Positions 53,193 to 56,288 of a stretch of DNA of 56,288 nt are shown in pieces. The notes under the pieces are model-generated. The model was not told the DNA's origin and made no database searches. It saw only the letters and a list, made by a program, of their open reading frames with translations. The DNA is taken from positions 1 to 56,288 of the forward strand of contig SHVW01000004.1 in the NCBI GenBank assembly GCA_009694085.1. The letters are read 5' to 3'. Source of the stretch: Alphaproteobacteria bacterium. Lineage in GTDB: Bacteria; Pseudomonadota; Alphaproteobacteria; SHVW01. The position numbers and the translations under genes were made by a program. Numbering within the stretch: the stretch's first letter is position 1; every line of letters starts with the position of its first letter.

Positions 53193-54379
53193 ATGCATGT
53201 CCGCTATCCCATCTGGCTGCGCCGCGCCGACCGCCCGGGCGCGCGGGTCTTCGCCTTCATGTTCGCGCTTGAGGCGATCACGCGCGCCATGTTGGCAACG
53301 ATCATCCCGCTCCAAACCTATGCCTGTTCAAAGATGCGCGGGATGTCAGCTTGGCGTTTACGGCGGTTGGCATCACCGGGCTGATTGCCAGCTTTTTCAT
53401 CCCGTTCTTGATCGGTGCGATCCGGCGCCGGTGGGTCTATTCGATCGGGGCGCTTCTACTGATTGCCGCACCGGCGCTGATGGTGACGGCGACGCTGAGC
53501 GACCAGGGCGCGGGCATGTTGCTACGGGTTTTCGCCGTCGCCTGCCTGAACATCACCCTCAGCCTCTATATCATGGACTACATCGCCCGACGCGACCTGG
53601 TTCAGGTTGAGCCGCTTAAGCAGTTTTTCGGTGCCGGCGCCTGGTGCGTCGGGCCGACGCTGGGCGTCCTGTTGCATGAGCATGCCGAGCCGGGCTGGGC
53701 AGAGGCGGTCAGTGCGGTTTGCGCCTTGGTGATCCTGGCGAATTTTTGGATACTGCGCTTACAAGACAACCCCGCCGTTGCCGCCGCAACCAAGCCGCCG
53801 CCCAACGCCATCGCCAGCGTTGGCCGTTTCCTGGCCCAGCCGCGCCTGCGCCTGGCTTGGGCGATCTCGTTCGGCCGCGCAACCTGGTGGTCGATGTTCT
53901 TCATCTATGCCCCGGTTTTCATGGTTCGATCGGGCGAAAGCGCAATTGCCGGAGCGCTGCTGGTGTCGACCGCGAATTTTCAGCTTGTCCTGTCGCCGCT
54001 ATGGGGGCGTTGGGCGGCGATCCGCGGACTCAGGCTCGCCATCGTCTTTGCGTTCATCGCCGTCGGCATTACGACAGTGGCGGCCGGCGCCTTTGCCGCC
54101 CAGCCCTATATCGCCGCCGTTTTTCTACTCCTGGCCGCTGCCGCCTGCGTGGGCCTCGACGCGATCGGCAATATCCCGTTCCTGCGTGCCGTACATTCCT
54201 ATGAGAGGCCGCAGATGACGACGGTGTTCCGGACCTATGTGGATATCGCCGAATTGCTGCCGACCGCGATTTTCGCAGTGCTGCTCAGCTTCTTCGACCT
54301 TCCCGCGGTGTTCTTGGCGACCGGCGGCGCCATGCTGATCTTCGGCCCGCTGGCGCTCTATTTGCCGCGCCGCATGTAG
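53193..54379 (+). pseudogene. MFS transporter, disrupted by an apparent one-base deletion near 53323
   Basis: The N-terminal part starts at ATG 53193 (MHVRYPIWLRRADRPGARVF) and reads through the first membrane helix to LQTYA. Beyond about 53323 this frame becomes nonsense and stops at 53384, while the correct continuation (LFKDARDVSLAFTAVG) is in another frame that runs to 54379 with about ten more membrane segments. Adding one base in the GCC at 53322-53324 would restore a protein of about 395 residues. The downstream frame has an ATG at 53351 and could make a truncated 342-residue product lacking helix 1. Either real decay or a sequence error. Confidence 0.75.
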
Positions 54380-54386
54380 GTTGAGT

Positions 54387-54957
54387 TCAGCCTAGCGGCA
54401 TAACCTGGCAATACTGCCGGCCCCGGAGTTGATCGCAGAGCTGGCGAGCCTGATCGACCGATTCAAAACCGGTGGCGAATAGTCGGATCATGGGCCGGCC
54501 TTTGATATCGACCGCCAACATGCGCGGCTGAAGGCTACCGATCTGGCCGCCCAGGCTGCGCTGAAGCACCTGCCAACCCCGTTGGGCGTCGCTCTCCTTG
54601 GTATAAGAGGCGAGATGGGCGCCATAGGTACCGGGCGCCGCGCCCGAGGGAATCTGAGGCAGGGCACGGCCCGTGCCGCGAGCGGAGGCGCGCTGGGGCG
54701 TCATGGCGCGCGGGGCGGTTGCGCAGACGGCGCCGGTGTGACCATGGCCATGCCCATGGCGCTGCCAGGCGGCAAGGCCGGCGCCATCGGCCGGTTGGGA
54801 TCGACGGGTGGCAGTTCGATCGCCGGCCCGGTCATGGGTGCGGCCATCGCGGGCGCCGGCGCGTCCATCTTTTTGGCGTCGGTGCTGGGTTTGCGCGCAC
54901 ACCCACCGACCAACAGAAGCGCCGCTGCCACGATCCGACGTTCCGAACCACCTGCAT
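54387..54957 (-). pseudogene. SPOR-domain lipoprotein, disrupted by apparent frameshifts
   Basis: The pieces of one gene lie in different frames. A strong GGGAGG and ATG 54957 (MQVVRNVG) start in one frame. The lipoprotein signal VAAALLLVGGC and a Pro/Ala/Met-rich linker (54931-54701) are in a second. The peptidoglycan-binding SPOR domain (YGAHLASYTKESDAQRGW to QYCQVMPLG, about 54640-54387) is in the third ORF. Shifts are needed near 54930-54936 and near 54705-54715, the latter in a C/G-rich run. Restored, it would be an outer-membrane lipoprotein of about 190 residues that binds denuded glycan at the septum. Whether the breaks are real cannot be settled here. Confidence 0.7.
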
Positions 54958-55114
54958 CCCCAACCTCCCACCTGATCTGCAAGCCGACTCAGGGGCCTAC
55001 CATAGCACAAATGACAACGGATTTGCTTGCCCAACCCTGGCAATGTGCCACGAGTTCTCCTATATGCTGTCCCCCAGCCGACCTCCAACCCCGATCGCAC
55101 GCCTCTTGACCCAT

Positions 55115-56062
55115 ATGATCGACGACGCCCCGCAATCCCTGGACGCAACCGGCCGATGGCGGGTCGAATGGCCCACCCTGGCGGTCGCGGTCGCCGTATA
55201 TGGCGCGTGGGCGGCGCTAATTTGGGGCTACCAGCACATTCCGGGCTGGGTCTTTCTGCCCCTTGCGATCATGGTCGGCTGCTGGCACGGCTCGCTCCAG
55301 CATGAGGTGTTGCACAGCCACCCCACCGGCCGGCGCTGGATCGACGAGTTAATCGCCTATCCGCCAATTGCGCTGTGGCTACCCTATCCGATCTATCGCG
55401 ACAGCCACTTGCTTCATCACCGAGTCGACCTGTTGACCTGTCCATTGACCGACCCGGAATCCTGCTATTTGCCCGCCGACGATTGGGAGCGCCTGGGCAC
55501 AACCCCCTGGGGCCGCGCCTGGCAGCGCGTGCTGATCGCCAACAATACGATGCTGGGGCGGTTCGCGATCGGCCCAGCCATCGGTTTTACACGCTTTTAC
55601 ATCAGCGAATTCAAGCGTTTGGCTAGGGGCGACGCCTATCCCTTCGTAACCTGGGGCGTTCACATCGTCTTGTGCCTGCCCGTGCTGTGGTGGGCGGTCG
55701 AGATCTGCGCCATCCCGATCTGGATCTATGTTCTGGGCTTCGCCTATGGCGCGACCGGCTTGACCATGATGCGCTCCTATTACGAACACCGGCCGGCGGC
55801 ACGCCAGGACGAACGCACCGCGATCAACGAGGCCGGTTGGTTCATGCGCTTGCTCTATCTCAACAACTCTTTTCATGCGCTGCACCACGAGCGCCCCGGC
55901 GTGCCCTGGTACGCGCTCGCGCCGCTCTACCGCCGAGAGCGCGAGCGGTTGCTTGCCGGCAATGGCGGATTTGTCCATCCCGGCTATACCTCCCTCGCGC
56001 GGCGCTTTGCGTTCCGGCCGAAGGACCTGCCTTGCCATCCCACGGTGCGGCGCGCATCCTGA
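55115..56062 (+). CDS. Membrane fatty acid desaturase/hydroxylase family protein
   Basis: This 315-residue di-iron membrane enzyme has three His boxes: HEVLHSH (H63, H67, H69), HLLHH (H98, H101, H102) and FHALHH near residue 255. There are about four membrane helices. It would insert a double bond or hydroxyl group into an acyl chain or other hydrophobic substrate. The start is uncertain: ATG 55115 (MIDDAPQSL) gives a compact N-terminus and ATG 55064 would add 17 residues; the rest of the open frame upstream overlaps the SPOR gene antisense. It is divergent from the broken SPOR lipoprotein. Confidence 0.87.
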   Translation: MIDDAPQSLDATGRWRVEWPTLAVAVAVYGAWAALIWGYQHIPGWVFLPLAIMVGCWHGSLQHEVLHSHPTGRRWIDELIAYPPIALWLPYPIYRDSHLLHHRVDLLTCPLTDPESCYLPADDWERLGTTPWGRAWQRVLIANNTMLGRFAIGPAIGFTRFYISEFKRLARGDAYPFVTWGVHIVLCLPVLWWAVEICAIPIWIYVLGFAYGATGLTMMRSYYEHRPAARQDERTAINEAGWFMRLLYLNNSFHALHHERPGVPWYALAPLYRRERERLLAGNGGFVHPGYTSLARRFAFRPKDLPCHPTVRRAS

Positions 56063-56089
56063 GCGCGACATGGGAGCTGAGGTGAGGCC

Positions 56090-56269
56090 ATGAGCGGCAT
56101 CGGTTCTATCGGTTCGACCGGCAGTGTCGGCCTGCCCGCAAATGTGCAATCCCTGCTGAACACCCTGGTCAAGACCGAGCAGGAATTGATCGAGACGATC
56201 ACGGCGGTCGCCACGGGCCAGAAGGCGAGCAATCCGGGACTGGGGTTGGTCGTCGATATTTCGGTTTGA
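56090..56269 (+). CDS. Small unknown protein, 59 residues, possible YjfB-type motility protein
   Basis: A short gene with GAGGTGAGG just before ATG 56090 encodes a Gly/Ser-rich start (MSGIGSIGSTGSVGLPA), then a helix VQSLLNTLVKTEQELIETI and the end GLGLVVDISV. The size, the central helix and the LGxxVDIS-like end recall small putative motility proteins of the YjfB type, but the resemblance is weak. It follows the desaturase by 27 bases in the same direction. No flagellar gene is in the window. The remaining bases 56270-56288 show nothing. Confidence 0.5.
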   Translation: MSGIGSIGSTGSVGLPANVQSLLNTLVKTEQELIETITAVATGQKASNPGLGLVVDISV

Positions 56270-56288
56270 CGTTGATCTGCGACCGATC

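Overview
The window is a G+C-rich, densely packed bacterial chromosome segment. Genes sit in short operons with many 4-base ATGA or GTGA overlaps. The style is that of a metabolically versatile alphaproteobacterium, probably of soil or water and of the Rhodospirillales/Hyphomicrobiales kind. The clues are a run of peptide-type ABC importers next to small catabolic modules, a 3-hydroxybutyrate dehydrogenase/patatin pair, pgi, and a long palindrome of the dispersed type common in that class. The taxonomic call is inference. I see no rRNA, tRNA, CRISPR array, insertion sequence, integrase or phage gene, and no gene-free stretch longer than about 260 bases.

Layout. (1) 1-8122, plus strand: the end of a Dpp/Opp-type importer (permease tail and two ATPases), then a PLP aminotransferase, an M14-type deacylase, an MFS carrier, a four-domain rhodanese and a TauD-like dioxygenase. 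Together these look like uptake and breakdown of an N-acylated, possibly sulfur-bearing compound. (2) 8135-10478, minus strand: a DUF4160/DUF2442/endonuclease-phosphatase operon, and an SDR protein that lacks the catalytic Tyr. (3) 10584-17971, plus: an Fe3+/polyamine-type ABC importer (ATPase, binding protein, fused double permease), an SDR, and a three-gene HcnABC-like flavo-iron-sulfur amino-acid dehydrogenase. (4) 18048-24122: a complete peptide-type ABC importer and a GST. (5) 24126-28859: an amidohydrolase and an acyl-CoA dehydrogenase facing an acyl-CoA ligase, then a DmpA-type aminopeptidase. (6) 28956-41175: an MFS carrier, a DapA-like aldolase/dehydratase, an acyl-CoA dehydrogenase, an IlvD/Edd dehydratase, a second complete peptide-type ABC importer and a cyclic amidohydrolase/deaminase. 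(7) 41195-42928, minus: an unrecognised protein of about 576 residues whose reading frame is cut by one in-frame TAG. (8) 43094-46558: pgi, a patatin-like hydrolase and bdhA. (9) 46681-52545: a cytochrome P450, an MBL hydrolase, a cyclase-family hydrolase, an SDR and a CoA ligase, which look like a ring-degradation module. (10) 52658-56269: a secreted Lys/Ala-rich small protein, a frameshifted MFS gene, a frameshifted SPOR lipoprotein, a fatty-acid desaturase and a 59-residue unknown.

The genes share one logic. Several importers bring small organic molecules (peptide-like, acylated or amino-acid-like) into the cell, and each is beside enzymes that would deacylate, deaminate, oxidise or CoA-activate the cargo. 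The substrates cannot be read from sequence alone. The best candidates for undescribed biology are the amber-split unknown gene (possibly with a central membrane-active segment), the rhodanese/TauD/aminotransferase module, the ABC-coupled dehydrogenase trimer, and the P450/MBL/cyclase module. Three genes in the last 14 kb are disrupted (one nonsense codon, and at least three apparent single-base shifts in two neighbouring genes). This points to either gene decay or sequence errors.
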